From an uncultured Clostridia bacterium (GTDB lineage Bacteria > Bacillota > Clostridia > Christensenellales > Aristaeellaceae): a DNA stretch of 64,000 nucleotides. Positions 52,424 to 61,633 of this stretch are shown here, one piece after another; the first letter of the stretch is position 1; each line of letters starts with the position of its first letter. The notes beneath the pieces were generated by a model. The model searched no databases. It was given only the letters and a program-made list of their open reading frames with translations, and was not told where the DNA came from. Location: the NCBI GenBank assembly GCA_934647165.1, contig CAKUFA010000007.1:16515-80514 (forward strand), in the 5' to 3' direction. Made by a program: the position numbers and the translations under genes.

Positions 52424-54034
52424 ATGAGCACGAAGTTTATCTTTGTCACCGGCGGCGTTGTTTCCTCCTTGGGCAAGGGCATCACGGCAGCGTCCCTTGG
52501 GCGGCTGCTCAAGTGCCGCGGCCTCAAGGTTTCCATCCAGAAATTCGACCCGTATATCAACGTGGATCCCGGCACCATGAACCCCTATCAGCACGGCGAG
52601 GTGTTTGTGACCGATGACGGCGCGGAAACGGATCTCGACCTCGGCCACTACGAACGCTTTATTGACGAAAGCCTCACGCAGGCCGCCAACGTAACCTCCG
52701 GCCGCGTATACAAAACGGTGATTGATCGTGAGCGCCGCGGCGAATATCTGGGAGCGACCATTCAGGTGATCCCGCACATCACCAACGAGATCAAGCGGAA
52801 CATTCTGCTGGTCTCCCGGCAGCAGAACGCGCCGGACGTTGTCATCACCGAAATCGGCGGCACGGTCGGCGATATTGAGAGCCTTCCTTTCCTGGAGGCC
52901 ATCCGCCAGATGCGCGCAGAAGTCGGCTTTGAAAACAGCCTGTATATTCATGTGACGCTGGTGCCTTACCTCAAGGCCGCAGGCGAATTGAAAACCAAGC
53001 CCACCCAGCACTCCGTGAAGGAACTTGGCGGCATCGGCATCAGCCCGGACATCCTTGTGTGCCGCTGTGAGCACGAGGTGCCCGCAGATCTGCGTGCAAA
53101 GATCGGCCTGTTCTGCAACCTGCCTGCCGACCGCGTGTTTGAAAACGTCAATGCCCGCACAATTTACGAAGTGCCGCTGCTGCTGCATGAAGAAGGACTG
53201 GACGACAAGGTGTGCGAGCTGCTGCACCTGGACAATCGTCCCATTGACCTGACCGAGTGGACGGACATGGTAAACCGTCAGCTGAACCCGCAGAAGGAAA
53301 CCACCATCGCGCTGGTCGGCAAATATGTGGAGCTGCCTGACGCCTATTTGAGCATTGTTGAGGCGCTGACCCATGGTGGCATTGCCCACTCCGCAAAGGT
53401 GCACATCAAGTGGATTCAGTCCGAGGGGCTGACGCAGGAAAGCATTGCCGAGGCGCTGCATGGCTGCCACGGCGTGCTGGTGCCCGGCGGTTTCGGTTCC
53501 CGCGGCCTGGAAGGCAAAATGGTTGCCTGCCAGTATGCCCGCGAGCACAAGATTCCCTTCCTGGGCATTTGCCTTGGCATGCAGATGGCGGTCATCGAGT
53601 TTGCCCGCCACGTGTTGGATCTGCGCGACGCCAACACCACCGAAGTGGATCCCAACACCACCTACCCCGTCATTGACCTGATGCCCGACCAGAACCTGGA
53701 CAATCTGGGTCATACCATGCGTCTTGGCAAATACCATTGTTCCCTCGCCCCCGATTCGCTGAGCTATCAGTGCTACGGTGAAAGTGAAATTGAAGAACGC
53801 CATCGCCACCGTTATGAGTTCAACAACGAATACCTCAAGCGTTTTGTGAATGGTGGAATGCGCATCGCCGGCAAAAATCCCGAGCGCAACCTGGTGGAAA
53901 TTGTTGAAATTCCTGACCATCCGTGGTATGTGGCTGTGCAGTTCCATCCGGAACTCAAGAGCCGCCCCAATCGTCCCCACCCGCTGTTCCGCGGCTTTGT
54001 CGGCGCTGCCCTGAAGCATCAGGGAGAAGAATAA
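52424..54034 (+). CDS. pyrG: CTP synthase
   Basis: A 536-residue enzyme that aminates UTP to CTP using glutamine. The synthetase domain has FVTGGVVSSLGKGITAASLG, then FDPYINVDPGTMNPYQHGEVFVT. The glutaminase domain contains the nucleophile Cys in FLGICLGMQ and HPEL near the C-terminus. The length and both domains are complete. I chose the ATG at 52424 with GGGGGGAT upstream. It is a single-gene transcript with its own promoter and terminator. Confidence 0.97.
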   Translation: MSTKFIFVTGGVVSSLGKGITAASLGRLLKCRGLKVSIQKFDPYINVDPGTMNPYQHGEVFVTDDGAETDLDLGHYERFIDESLTQAANVTSGRVYKTVIDRERRGEYLGATIQVIPHITNEIKRNILLVSRQQNAPDVVITEIGGTVGDIESLPFLEAIRQMRAEVGFENSLYIHVTLVPYLKAAGELKTKPTQHSVKELGGIGISPDILVCRCEHEVPADLRAKIGLFCNLPADRVFENVNARTIYEVPLLLHEEGLDDKVCELLHLDNRPIDLTEWTDMVNRQLNPQKETTIALVGKYVELPDAYLSIVEALTHGGIAHSAKVHIKWIQSEGLTQESIAEALHGCHGVLVPGGFGSRGLEGKMVACQYAREHKIPFLGICLGMQMAVIEFARHVLDLRDANTTEVDPNTTYPVIDLMPDQNLDNLGHTMRLGKYHCSLAPDSLSYQCYGESEIEERHRHRYEFNNEYLKRFVNGGMRIAGKNPERNLVEIVEIPDHPWYVAVQFHPELKSRPNRPHPLFRGFVGAALKHQGEE

Positions 54035-54053
54035 TCCCCCCGTTTCCTTTTGT

Positions 54054-54100
54054 GGGAAAGGCCGTTTAAGAAGTACCTGTCGGCCTTTCCCGCATTTTTT
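54054..54100 (+). terminator. Intrinsic terminator of pyrG
   Basis: GGGAAAGGCCG pairs with CGGCCTTTCCC around a 16-base loop, followed by GCATTTTTT. Confidence 0.85.
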
Positions 54101-54114
54101 ATGCATTCATTCTT

Positions 54115-54142
54115 GCAAATTTCCCTGCTTTTGCTATAATGG
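54115..54142 (+). promoter_or_regulatory. Predicted sigma-A promoter of the MFS gene
   Basis: TTGCAA, 16-base spacer and TATAAT with an upstream TG (extended -10), within 54115-54142. Confidence 0.65.
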
Positions 54143-54170
54143 CTTCGTTATGAAAGGGGTAATCTTTATA

Positions 54171-55337
54171 ATGGCCAGCAATCGTTCCCGTTCCGGCGCA
54201 TATGCTTTGATGCTCTACGGCTCCTTTGCCATAGGCTGCCTGGTACTTGCAGCAAACACCTCTCTGAAGTCCATGATCGCCGAGTTCGGCTGGACGGACG
54301 CACAGGGTGGCTTGCTCATCAGTTGCATGTCCATCGGTTGCCTGGTATCCGGACTGTTCACTGGCGCTATCTCTCAGCGCTTTACGCGCAAGAAGGTCAT
54401 GCTCGTCTACGGCCTGCTGCTTTTCTTCAGTTTCGGCCTGGAAACGCTTTTGGGCACTCCGGCGCTTTTCTACCTGCTGATGGTTCTGGCAGGTTGCTTC
54501 TGGGGTGGGATAAACAACATTGTCAACAGCGCCACCGCCGAATTATATGAGGGCAGCACCGCCAAGCTGAACCTTCTCGGCGTCACTTATGGCGTGGGCG
54601 CAGTGCTGGTGCCGCTGGTCATTTCCGCATTGCTGCTTGCCGGCGTTTCCTGGCGGGTATCCTTTGCTTTTGTGGCGTTGCTTGGGCTTGGTTTCGCCGT
54701 GCTGTCCCTGTTCATTCCCGTACCTGAACCCATGTCCAGCACCCCGAGTGGCGAGCATGTTTCTTTCTGGAAGGAGCTTCCCTTCTACATCGGCCTGGTG
54801 CTTCTCTTCTGCTATGTAGGTGTGGAAACTGCGGCCGCCGCGTGGATCCCCAGTTATCTGAGCCAGGTGGATCCCTTTTTCCAGCATGTTCCCTCCGAAA
54901 CCATGGTGTCTCTTTTGTGGCTGATGCTGATTGTCGGCCGGACTTTTCTGTCCATCTTTGCCGGAAAGTTTGACTGCCGCAAGCTGCTCATCATGCTCGC
55001 CTCCGGCTTCTTGTTGGGTATGCTTGGATTGGTAGCCTTTGCAGGCTGCACACCGATGCTGATTTTGTCCGTTGCGTTCATGGGACTTGGCATGTCCGGC
55101 CTGTATGGCACGTGCGTAGCCAACACCAACCGTTATATTTCCTTCTCTCCCATGGGTTCCGGGCTCTTGTTCAGCATGAGCGGCCTTGGCGGCGCTGCCA
55201 TCCCCTATCTGGCTGGACTTGTATCCGACCACAGCGGCATCCGTGCAGGCATGGGAAGTCTGTGCGTATTCCTTGCCATACTGCTGGTCTTTGCCGTGCT
55301 AAACCTTGTTGTTTCCCGAAAGAAGGCGGCTGCATGA
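54171..55337 (+). CDS. Major facilitator superfamily transporter
   Basis: A 388-residue protein with twelve predicted helices. The loop between helices 2 and 3 reads GAISQRFTRKKVMLVYG, the MFS signature; helix 1 reads YGSFAIGCLVLAANTSLK and helix 8 VGRTFLSIFAGKFDCRK. The substrate cannot be read. The closest general type is a sugar or fucose permease-like MFS. I chose the ATG at 54171 (AAAGGGG upstream); a start at 54150 would leave no leader from the predicted promoter. The last codon overlaps the next gene (ATGA). Confidence 0.87.
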   Translation: MASNRSRSGAYALMLYGSFAIGCLVLAANTSLKSMIAEFGWTDAQGGLLISCMSIGCLVSGLFTGAISQRFTRKKVMLVYGLLLFFSFGLETLLGTPALFYLLMVLAGCFWGGINNIVNSATAELYEGSTAKLNLLGVTYGVGAVLVPLVISALLLAGVSWRVSFAFVALLGLGFAVLSLFIPVPEPMSSTPSGEHVSFWKELPFYIGLVLLFCYVGVETAAAAWIPSYLSQVDPFFQHVPSETMVSLLWLMLIVGRTFLSIFAGKFDCRKLLIMLASGFLLGMLGLVAFAGCTPMLILSVAFMGLGMSGLYGTCVANTNRYISFSPMGSGLLFSMSGLGGAAIPYLAGLVSDHSGIRAGMGSLCVFLAILLVFAVLNLVVSRKKAAA

Positions 55338-55531
55338 AAAAGCCGAATTTGCTCCTGTCTTCCCGGCGCATGTGCGGCATCATCGGCATTCTGTGGCTGC
55401 TGGCTATTCTGATGCGCCAGCCCTTTCATCTGCCGCGGATTGCACGGTGGCTGTTTTTGGCCGGGGCTGTACTGGGGGCTGCGCTGCTGGTGATGCTTTT
55501 TGTGCAGCATCTGCGTGAAAAGCACTCGTAA
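55334..55531 (+). CDS. Small two-helix membrane protein
   Basis: A 65-residue protein (KKPNLLLSSRRM at the start) with two hydrophobic helices, roughly residues 14-24 and 37-56, around the loop RQPFHLPRIAR. The ATG overlaps the MFS stop in ATGA form, so it is probably translated from the MFS message. No family is recognised. It may be an accessory peptide of the transporter. Confidence 0.6.
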   Translation: MKKPNLLLSSRRMCGIIGILWLLAILMRQPFHLPRIARWLFLAGAVLGAALLVMLFVQHLREKHS

Positions 55532-55604
55532 CAATCTTTTCACATTTTCTTCATGTGGATATCATTACTTTCCGTTATGCTCTTTCTGTAAGGAGGCGAA
55601 TCGC

Positions 55605-56294
55605 ATGTATCCCTATTATTTCGACTGGACGTACATCCTCATCATCCCTGGGCTGCTGCTGGGAATTTGGGCACAGTATCAGGTCAACTCCGCATTCAGC
55701 AGATACTCACGCGTGCAGACGCGCCTTGGCCGCCCTGCGTGCGAAGTGGTTTCCAACCTTTTGCAGCGAAACGGTAACAACCAGGTGGTGGTGCAGCGCG
55801 TCTCCGGAAACCTCACCGATTTCTACGATCCTTCCAAGGAGACCCTGAACCTGAGCGAGAATGTCTATGCGTCCTCTAGCGTTGCCGCGCTCGGCGTTGC
55901 CGCCCATGAGGCCGGGCATGCCATGCAAAAGCGCGATAACTACGCGCCGCTGAAGTTTCGCAGCGCTGCCGTGCCGGTGGTCAACATCGGCTCCAACATG
56001 GCCATGCCGCTGTTTGTCCTTGGGCTCATTTTTTCCTGGAAACCGCTGGTTACCCTTGGCATCGCGGCCTTCTCGCTGTCGGTGATTTTTGCCTTGATAA
56101 CCCTGCCGGTGGAGTTTGACGCCAGCCGCCGTGCTGTGCGGATGCTCCAGGATGGGGGCTATGTGACGGCAGATGAGCTCACCGGTGTGCAAAAGGTACT
56201 CCGCGCTGCTGCCCTCACCTACGTGGCCAGTGCTGTCACCAGCCTGCTGAGCCTTCTGCGACTCATCCTCATTGCCCGTCGCCGGGATGATTGA
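55605..56294 (+). CDS. YugP-type zinc metallopeptidase
   Basis: A 229-residue membrane protein. A helix (IIPGLLLGIWAQYQV) is followed by the peptidase segment with HEAGHA (101-106) and the metal-ligand region VEFDASRRA later. Two more helices lie near residues 125-165 and one at the C-terminus. The family (Zn_peptidase_2) has unknown substrates. An AGGAGGCGAATCGC site leads to the ATG at 55605. It is the only gene between the MFS unit and a terminator. Confidence 0.9.
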   Translation: MYPYYFDWTYILIIPGLLLGIWAQYQVNSAFSRYSRVQTRLGRPACEVVSNLLQRNGNNQVVVQRVSGNLTDFYDPSKETLNLSENVYASSSVAALGVAAHEAGHAMQKRDNYAPLKFRSAAVPVVNIGSNMAMPLFVLGLIFSWKPLVTLGIAAFSLSVIFALITLPVEFDASRRAVRMLQDGGYVTADELTGVQKVLRAAALTYVASAVTSLLSLLRLILIARRRDD

Positions 56295-56311
56295 TGCTTC
56301 CGCAATCTCCA

Positions 56312-56346
56312 AGGACGCTTTCCGCAAGCAAGAAGGCGTCCTTTTG
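56312..56346 (+). terminator. Intrinsic terminator after the YugP-type gene
   Basis: AAGGACGC pairs with GCGTCCTT around a 17-base loop, followed by TTGATTT. Confidence 0.6.
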
Positions 56347-56374
56347 ATTTGCGCCAGGTTTCACCGTTTCCTGC

Positions 56375-56403
56375 TTGAAATTCCGTTCCGTTATGCCTAT
56401 AAT
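56375..56403 (+). promoter_or_regulatory. Predicted sigma-A promoter of the Wzy-like gene
   Basis: -35 TTGAAA (56375-56380), 17-base spacer, -10 TATAAT (56398-56403). Confidence 0.75.
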
Positions 56404-56441
56404 GAAAACAGCTTTGCCCGCAGGAGAGGAGGTGGAGGTTC

Positions 56442-57818
56442 ATGCGCACAGCAAACGAAATCATCACCAAGAAAGATTATTCTCAACGCGAATCATCCAG
56501 TTGGCTGGATAAGGACAGCCCTTTCTGGATGAAATCACTGAGCATCATGTTTGTTGCGCTGCTGACCTTTGCCGGCCTTGGCGAATGGAAAACCCTCAAC
56601 AACGCCCTGGGCGGCCTGCCAAAAATCATCACAGCAGGTATCATTGCCGCCACGGCGCTCTACGCGATCATTTATCCCGCTATCAAGCGTCTTCGCAGCC
56701 TGCGCAGCCCGACGCTGCTCTACATGTCGCTGATGATTGCGCTGCTGGTTTGGTCCATGGTTATCTGGATTATGGATTTCGCCACGTTTTCTTCCGTCAC
56801 CCGCGGCTTTTCCAAGCTGATGTTCCAAAGCATCTCCATCCTTACGGCCATTGCCGGAGTCTATCTTTTTGGTTCCAGGGCCGTGGATCTTTTTGCCCTT
56901 GCGATGTGCATGGCCAACGGTGCTATCATGGTGCTCGAAATTCCCAAGTTTGGCCTTGCGGCCAGTATCCAGTCGCTCATCACCTGCTTTGTCACTTTCG
57001 GCGACGCGGAAGGCTATGCACGCCAGCTGGAAATCCATGACCTCACCTTCGTCTTTGGCCAGTTGGTGCTGTATTATGCCGCTTTTGCCCCCACCGGCAC
57101 CGCACAGGAAAAGAAACGCCGCTGGTTTTTTCTTCTCGCCAGTTTTTTCTTCTTTTTGGTGGGCATGAAGCGTATCGCTATCCCGGCGGTTATGCTGTTT
57201 ACCTGTTTTGCCTTTCTTTTCCGCAATCGCAAGCATCTGAAACCCCTCATGCTGATCATGGGGTTCAGCTTTGTTGCTTTCTTCCTGCTGTTCATTTATG
57301 CCGTCAAAATGGGCTATGCCTCGAAGCTGCTTAACTCCGTTGGCATCGACATGATGGGGCGCGAGTATCTCTGGTCTCTTGCCGGAGATTATTATGATTT
57401 CTCCATCACCTACATGGGGCATGGCTTTGAATTTGTGGACTCCATCGTTGCGCTGTGGTACAATTCAGGCATCATCAATCACCCTTACCCATTCCATAAC
57501 GATATTTTGAAGGTCTTTGTGGAACTTGGTTTCCCCGGTTTTCTCATTTGGTCTGTGCTGCAATACATTGTCAGTCCTCTCTTTTTCCTCAAGTACGCTG
57601 ATGACAAAACCGCGCTTCTTTACATTTCCGAGCTTGGCTACATGACCATGACGTACCTCACCGACAACACCGCCTTCTACTTCTGGAGTACCATGGCGCT
57701 GCGAATCATTGTGCTCAGCTTCGCCATTGCGCGGCATAAGCCGAAGGAAAAGCAAGCCTGGCAGCCGCCAACCAAAGCAGAAATACGGGAGCACATTCGC
57801 ATTGCCATGCAGGATTAG
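56442..57818 (+). CDS. Polytopic membrane protein resembling O-antigen polymerase (Wzy-like)
   Basis: A 458-residue protein with about eleven predicted helices and a large extracytoplasmic loop after helix 8 (about residues 295-355, with MGHGFEFVDSIVALWY and PYPFHNDILKVFVELGFPGFLIWS). The motif HNDILKVFVELGFPG is the conserved loop of O-antigen ligase/polymerase proteins. It could polymerise or ligate a surface glycan built with the glycosyltransferases at 27970-29669, but the genes are far apart. The ATG at 56442 has GGAGGAGGTGG upstream. A terminator follows at 57863. Confidence 0.72.
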   Translation: MRTANEIITKKDYSQRESSSWLDKDSPFWMKSLSIMFVALLTFAGLGEWKTLNNALGGLPKIITAGIIAATALYAIIYPAIKRLRSLRSPTLLYMSLMIALLVWSMVIWIMDFATFSSVTRGFSKLMFQSISILTAIAGVYLFGSRAVDLFALAMCMANGAIMVLEIPKFGLAASIQSLITCFVTFGDAEGYARQLEIHDLTFVFGQLVLYYAAFAPTGTAQEKKRRWFFLLASFFFFLVGMKRIAIPAVMLFTCFAFLFRNRKHLKPLMLIMGFSFVAFFLLFIYAVKMGYASKLLNSVGIDMMGREYLWSLAGDYYDFSITYMGHGFEFVDSIVALWYNSGIINHPYPFHNDILKVFVELGFPGFLIWSVLQYIVSPLFFLKYADDKTALLYISELGYMTMTYLTDNTAFYFWSTMALRIIVLSFAIARHKPKEKQAWQPPTKAEIREHIRIAMQD

Positions 57819-57862
57819 TGCAGCCACTGGCGATGAGCCAGCCGAAACACCATGCTAAATGA

Positions 57863-57905
57863 AACAGCCTGCCGCAGTTTTTTCCACTGTGGCAGGCTGT
57901 TTTCT
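57863..57905. terminator. Bidirectional terminator between the Wzy-like and SPFH genes
   Basis: AACAGCCTGCC-GCAG pairs with CTGT-GGCAGGCTGTT, flanked by TTTTC on plus and TTTCATTT on minus. Confidence 0.85.
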
Positions 57906-57931
57906 CGAATGAGCACTCTCGCTCGCATTGT

Positions 57932-58930
57932 TTACCCGATTTTATGTCCGCAATTTGCGCAGAACTTTGCACCCGCAGGCAGCGCCGCGCCGCATTCCGT
58001 GCAGAATTTTCCACCTTGCTGCGCAGGCGATACCTGCTGCACCGGTGCAGCCTGCTGAGCGGACGTCTGCTGCTGTCCCATGGCTTGTGCAAACATCTGC
58101 CCCATGGCCATGCCCGCACCTATGCCGACGCCTGCGCCAGCCGCGCTGTTACCGGGATTATTGGCGGCTTCCCGCATAGCTTCCGCTGCCTGGAACTGCG
58201 TGTAGCGGTTCAGATCGCCCACAACCCCCATGGATGTGCGGCGATCCATCGCCTTTTCCACTTCCTCAGGCAGCGAAATGTTCTCAATCACAAACGTGGC
58301 CAGCTGCAACCCCAGCGCCGCCAGCTTAGGATTGATAGCCGACATGGCGTAATTGGCCAGCTCGTCATAATTGGCAGCCAGATCCAGCGCCGGAATCTTG
58401 CTTTCCGCAATGGCGTCGCTCAGTCCGGACACCAGCGTACGCTTAATCTGTCCTTCCACACCGTCCGTTGTAAAGAGCGAGGAAGTGCCGAAAACATCCT
58501 TCAGGAAGGTGGTCGGGTCTGCAACACGGAAGGAGTAAATGCCGAAAGCACGCAGGCGGATCATGCCAAACTCGCTGTCCCGCATCATCACCGGGTTGGC
58601 CGTTCCCCACTTCCTATCCAGGAACTGGGTGGTGTTGATAAAGTACACATCCGCCTTGAAAGGCGAGTTGAAGCCGAACTTCCACGCCTTCAGCGCAGTC
58701 ATCACCGGCATGTTGGAAGTTTGCAGCTCATAACGGCCGGGCTGGAACACGTCCGCCAGCTGGCCTTCGTTCACAAAGATGGCCACCTGGCTCTCGCGCA
58801 CCGTCAGCTGGGCGCCCATCATGATTTCCTTGCCATGCATGTCATACTTGTATACCATCGTATCCGGATCGTTGTTCGTCCACTCAATCACATCAATGAG
58901 CTGACCGCGAATCATATTCAGAATACCCAT
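57932..58930 (-). CDS. SPFH-domain protein with C-terminal zinc ribbon
   Basis: A 332-residue protein. The SPFH domain (about 15-255) begins VIEWTNNDPDTMVYKYDMHGKEI and has the stretch DVFQPGRYELQTSNMPVMTALK. A Q/A-rich linker follows (about 285-305), then a zinc ribbon, FCTECGAALPAGAKFCANCGHKIG, at the C-terminus. It resembles the YdjI/virion-core-like group of Firmicutes. SPFH proteins form membrane-associated scaffolds. Partners in other genomes include zinc-ribbon and TPM proteins like those at 37324 and 38151. The ATG at 58930 is followed by GILNMIRGQLID. Confidence 0.9.
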   Translation of the reverse strand: MGILNMIRGQLIDVIEWTNNDPDTMVYKYDMHGKEIMMGAQLTVRESQVAIFVNEGQLADVFQPGRYELQTSNMPVMTALKAWKFGFNSPFKADVYFINTTQFLDRKWGTANPVMMRDSEFGMIRLRAFGIYSFRVADPTTFLKDVFGTSSLFTTDGVEGQIKRTLVSGLSDAIAESKIPALDLAANYDELANYAMSAINPKLAALGLQLATFVIENISLPEEVEKAMDRRTSMGVVGDLNRYTQFQAAEAMREAANNPGNSAAGAGVGIGAGMAMGQMFAQAMGQQQTSAQQAAPVQQVSPAQQGGKFCTECGAALPAGAKFCANCGHKIG

Positions 58931-58986
58931 ATTGTCCCTCCGTTCGTTTGTTCAGGGCAGCCTGCCCTGCTGTTTCTATCCCTTAT

Positions 58987-59781
58987 TTATGCTTCTGCCA
59001 GCGATGTGAGCGCCGGTAGAATTTGAATGTCCACAATTCGCAGCTCCAGATCCAAATACTCCGCCACGTGTGCCATAGCGTCCTGCGCATGCTTGGCCAC
59101 CACGCCGGTAATGGATTCAGGCGTATTTTCCGCCCCCAGCATAGGGCAGCAAAGCAGGCGGATGCGCTCATCCGGCAGCACGGAAACCAGCATGCGCATG
59201 CCATTCAGCTCCGCACCGAAGAAGTTGCGCAGCGCCACTTCCAACCGATCCGAGCCATAGTGCCAGCGGCCCGAAAGGAAGTCGTCCCCTTCCGGCAGCA
59301 TCATATCCACCACAACGCAGGGCTTGGTTGGATCCATGCGGCTGCGCAGCAGCTTCAAATAGCGCTGAACCTGTTCCTGTTCATGGATTTTTCCGCCCAG
59401 CAGTGCACGGAAAAATTCATGCCTGCACACTTGCAGCATATCTTTTTCCCCAAAGTCATCATTGGAAAAATCCATGTGTGTGCGATTCAGCAGCCGTCTA
59501 AGCTCCTCCACCGAGGCGATCACCTCGCCCGGCGTTCTGCCAACAGAAAAGATTGGCAAAATAGGATAATCTGTTGCCAGGTGTGCCATCAGCATCTTTT
59601 TATCCGCTTCCGGCAGGGCAATGGCAATGCCGTCCGCATGGTGTGCCTTCAGGGACTCAATGGCCTGCCGTGCCGATGTGACCACCCGCGGTTGCCGAAA
59701 GCCCATATCTCCCCACGTGGTCACCGCACTGAACGCATCCTGGATCTCTGTCTGGTCGGTTGCAAGCAACACTTTATACAT
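58987..59781 (-). CDS. Pseudo-receiver protein lacking a DNA-binding domain
   Basis: A 264-residue protein. Residues 1-115 have the secondary-structure run of a response-regulator receiver (YKVLLATDQTEIQDAF, then ADGIAIALPEADKKM and YPILPIFSVGRTP), but the paired acidic residues and the phosphoacceptor Asp are missing. Residues about 130-264 (FFRALLGGKIHEQEQVQRYLKLL, VALRNFFGAELN) resemble the middle domain of YesN-type AraC regulators. No helix-turn-helix follows. It might be a decoy or partner of a real regulator. I chose the ATG at 59781 with GGGAGGATTATGG upstream. Confidence 0.7.
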   Translation of the reverse strand: MYKVLLATDQTEIQDAFSAVTTWGDMGFRQPRVVTSARQAIESLKAHHADGIAIALPEADKKMLMAHLATDYPILPIFSVGRTPGEVIASVEELRRLLNRTHMDFSNDDFGEKDMLQVCRHEFFRALLGGKIHEQEQVQRYLKLLRSRMDPTKPCVVVDMMLPEGDDFLSGRWHYGSDRLEVALRNFFGAELNGMRMLVSVLPDERIRLLCCPMLGAENTPESITGVVAKHAQDAMAHVAEYLDLELRIVDIQILPALTSLAEA

Positions 59782-59881
59782 CCATAATCCTCCCGTATGC
59801 ATCGCGGCATAAACCACCGCCGCTGTGCCCGGCAAGCCAGCATCTGCGTGCTTTCTTCTCCGCTGTTCCTGCCGCCTATCC

Positions 59882-59910
59882 ATTATAGCGTGTTTTCGCC
59901 CAAAAGACAA
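59882..59910 (-). promoter_or_regulatory. Predicted sigma-A promoter of the pseudo-receiver gene
   Basis: Minus strand: -35 TTGTCT (59905-59910), 17-base spacer, -10 TATAAT (59882-59887). The 100-base leader to 59781 holds nothing else obvious. Confidence 0.75.
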
Positions 59911-59991
59911 ATGTTTCTTGCACATCTTCCCGCTTTTGGCGTTTCAACTGTCCTTCCTGCCTGCTTAACGTAGCATTGTTCTCTCAGTTTC

Positions 59992-60804
59992 TCAATGCTC
60001 TTTGCCAAAATAGTAGCTGCGCAGAAGCGCCCCATTGATTCCCGGCAGCAGCAGATCATGCAAATATACCGCGAGATGTTGATCGGGCTTGGCAATACGC
60101 TTGCGAAAAGGAATCTTTCGCCGCGCCAGCATACGGGCTACCTTGCGCCCCAGTTGATCCGGGTCGGATCCTCCCGTTTCATCCCGGTGGATGACCGCAG
60201 CGGTTGATTCAAAATCTTCAAAGTATGGCGAATGCTCCGTCATCGCTACGGCATGGGCGCGGTATCGCCCACTGCCCGAGCGATGATCGCCCGGCTCCAC
60301 CAGGCACACCTGCACATGGAAGCGCCTTGCCTCCATCATCAGGCACTCGGCATAACCTTCCACGGCGTGCTTTGCTGCTGTGTATGCGCTTTGAAACGGC
60401 ACGCCCAGCAGGCCATTGACGGAGGAGAACATCACAATCTTTCCCCCGCCCTGTCCACGCATAACAGGCAATATCCGCCGGTTCATCCGCACCATCCCCA
60501 GAAAGTTGGTGTCCATCACCCGGCTGTATTCCTCCACACCGGTTTCCTCACAGGAGCCCAGTACAAGCACGCCTGCGCACTGCACCAGCGCGTCGATGTG
60601 CGGTGCGATCGCCAACGCCTGAGCCATAAACCTGTCCACAGATGCATCATCCGTCACATCCAGTGCCAGGCGATGCACCCCCTCTTCCTGTGTACCGCTG
60701 AAGGATCTTGCGCCCGCGATCACCTGCCAGCCCGCATCCCGCAGCGCCAGCGCCGTATGCAGTCCCAAGCCCGAGGATGCGCCGGTTACAATCACCGTTT
60801 TCAT
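59992..60804 (-). CDS. Short-chain dehydrogenase/reductase
   Basis: A 270-residue SDR. The cofactor motif is VTGASSGLG (5-13), NAG is replaced by VQCAGVLVLG, and the catalytic Ser and Tyr-Lys lie in MFSSVNGLLGVPFQSAYTAAKHA. The C-terminus after about residue 185 diverges. The substrate is unknown; ketone or lipid-type reduction is possible. The ATG at 60804 lies 2 bases after the stop of the nucleosidase gene (60807), within a joint message. Confidence 0.85.
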   Translation of the reverse strand: MKTVIVTGASSGLGLHTALALRDAGWQVIAGARSFSGTQEEGVHRLALDVTDDASVDRFMAQALAIAPHIDALVQCAGVLVLGSCEETGVEEYSRVMDTNFLGMVRMNRRILPVMRGQGGGKIVMFSSVNGLLGVPFQSAYTAAKHAVEGYAECLMMEARRFHVQVCLVEPGDHRSGSGRYRAHAVAMTEHSPYFEDFESTAAVIHRDETGGSDPDQLGRKVARMLARRKIPFRKRIAKPDQHLAVYLHDLLLPGINGALLRSYYFGKEH

Positions 60805-60806
60805 GG

Positions 60807-61508
60807 TCACAGCGCCTCGCCAAGGGCGCACAGCAGCCGCTCTACCACCTGCTCGGAATGCCTTGCGGCCAGAGCCGTGAACGCGGGATAATCCATGGTG
60901 GACTTACCGTTGGCCTCATCTGAAATAGAGCGCACAATGCCGCATGCCACACCGTTTACATAGCACGCATGCGCCACCGCCGCGCCTTCCATCTCCACAG
61001 CCTTGCTGTGAAAGCGCTCATGGATGCGTCTGCGTGTTTCTCCATCACAGATGAACTGATCGCCCGTTGCAATCACACCTTCATGCACCTTCAGCTCCGG
61101 CACCTGGCTTGCTGCATCCAGCAAGCGTTCGCGCAGCTGTGCATCGCATGGGAACTCCACCAGGCCTACCTTGCTCACATATCCCACTGGATCCCCAAGG
61201 GGGGATGTGTCCATGTCATGCTGCACAGCGCCGGTGGCAATCACCATATCTCCAATGGATACGCCCTCTTCCCCGGCGCCTGCCACGCCAAGGTTCAGCA
61301 CCCAATCCGGATGGAAGTGTTCAATCATGCTCTGTGCACACAGGGCGGCGTTCACTTTGCCCGGCCCGCACACAGCCATCACAACCTCCTGCCCGAAAAG
61401 CTGCCCCCAAGAGAACCTATCCATGCCAATCTTCTCATCCTGCCGCTCTTCCATCTGTTCCAGCAGATTTTCCACTTCCACGGCCATTGCGCCAATAAAC
61501 CCAACCAT
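60807..61508 (-). CDS. mtnN: 5'-methylthioadenosine/S-adenosylhomocysteine nucleosidase
   Basis: A 233-residue enzyme that cleaves the glycosidic bond of MTA or SAH and so recycles methionine and adenine. It has the opening IGAMAVEVENLLEQM, VLNLGVAGAG, and VEMEGAAVAHACYVNG, which includes the substrate-binding Glu. The catalytic Asp lies in RSISDEANG. Length and motifs fit MtnN. AAAGGAGGACGACGG lies upstream of the ATG. Cotranscribed with the SDR. Confidence 0.94.
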   Translation of the reverse strand: MVGFIGAMAVEVENLLEQMEERQDEKIGMDRFSWGQLFGQEVVMAVCGPGKVNAALCAQSMIEHFHPDWVLNLGVAGAGEEGVSIGDMVIATGAVQHDMDTSPLGDPVGYVSKVGLVEFPCDAQLRERLLDAASQVPELKVHEGVIATGDQFICDGETRRRIHERFHSKAVEMEGAAVAHACYVNGVACGIVRSISDEANGKSTMDYPAFTALAARHSEQVVERLLCALGEAL

Positions 61509-61536
61509 CCGTCGTCCTCCTTTGTTCCTCTCAATC

Positions 61537-61565
61537 ATTATATCAGGCCTGTCCATACGCGTCAA
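61537..61565 (-). promoter_or_regulatory. Predicted sigma-A promoter of mtnN-SDR
   Basis: Minus strand: -35 TTGACG (61560-61565), 17-base spacer, -10 TATAAT (61537-61542). Confidence 0.8.
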
Positions 61566-61633
61566 CGCCTGGAAGGTGCATCTTGCCCGCAGGAGCGCCG
61601 CATGGCCGCAGCCGGAATCGAACGCATGCAAAC

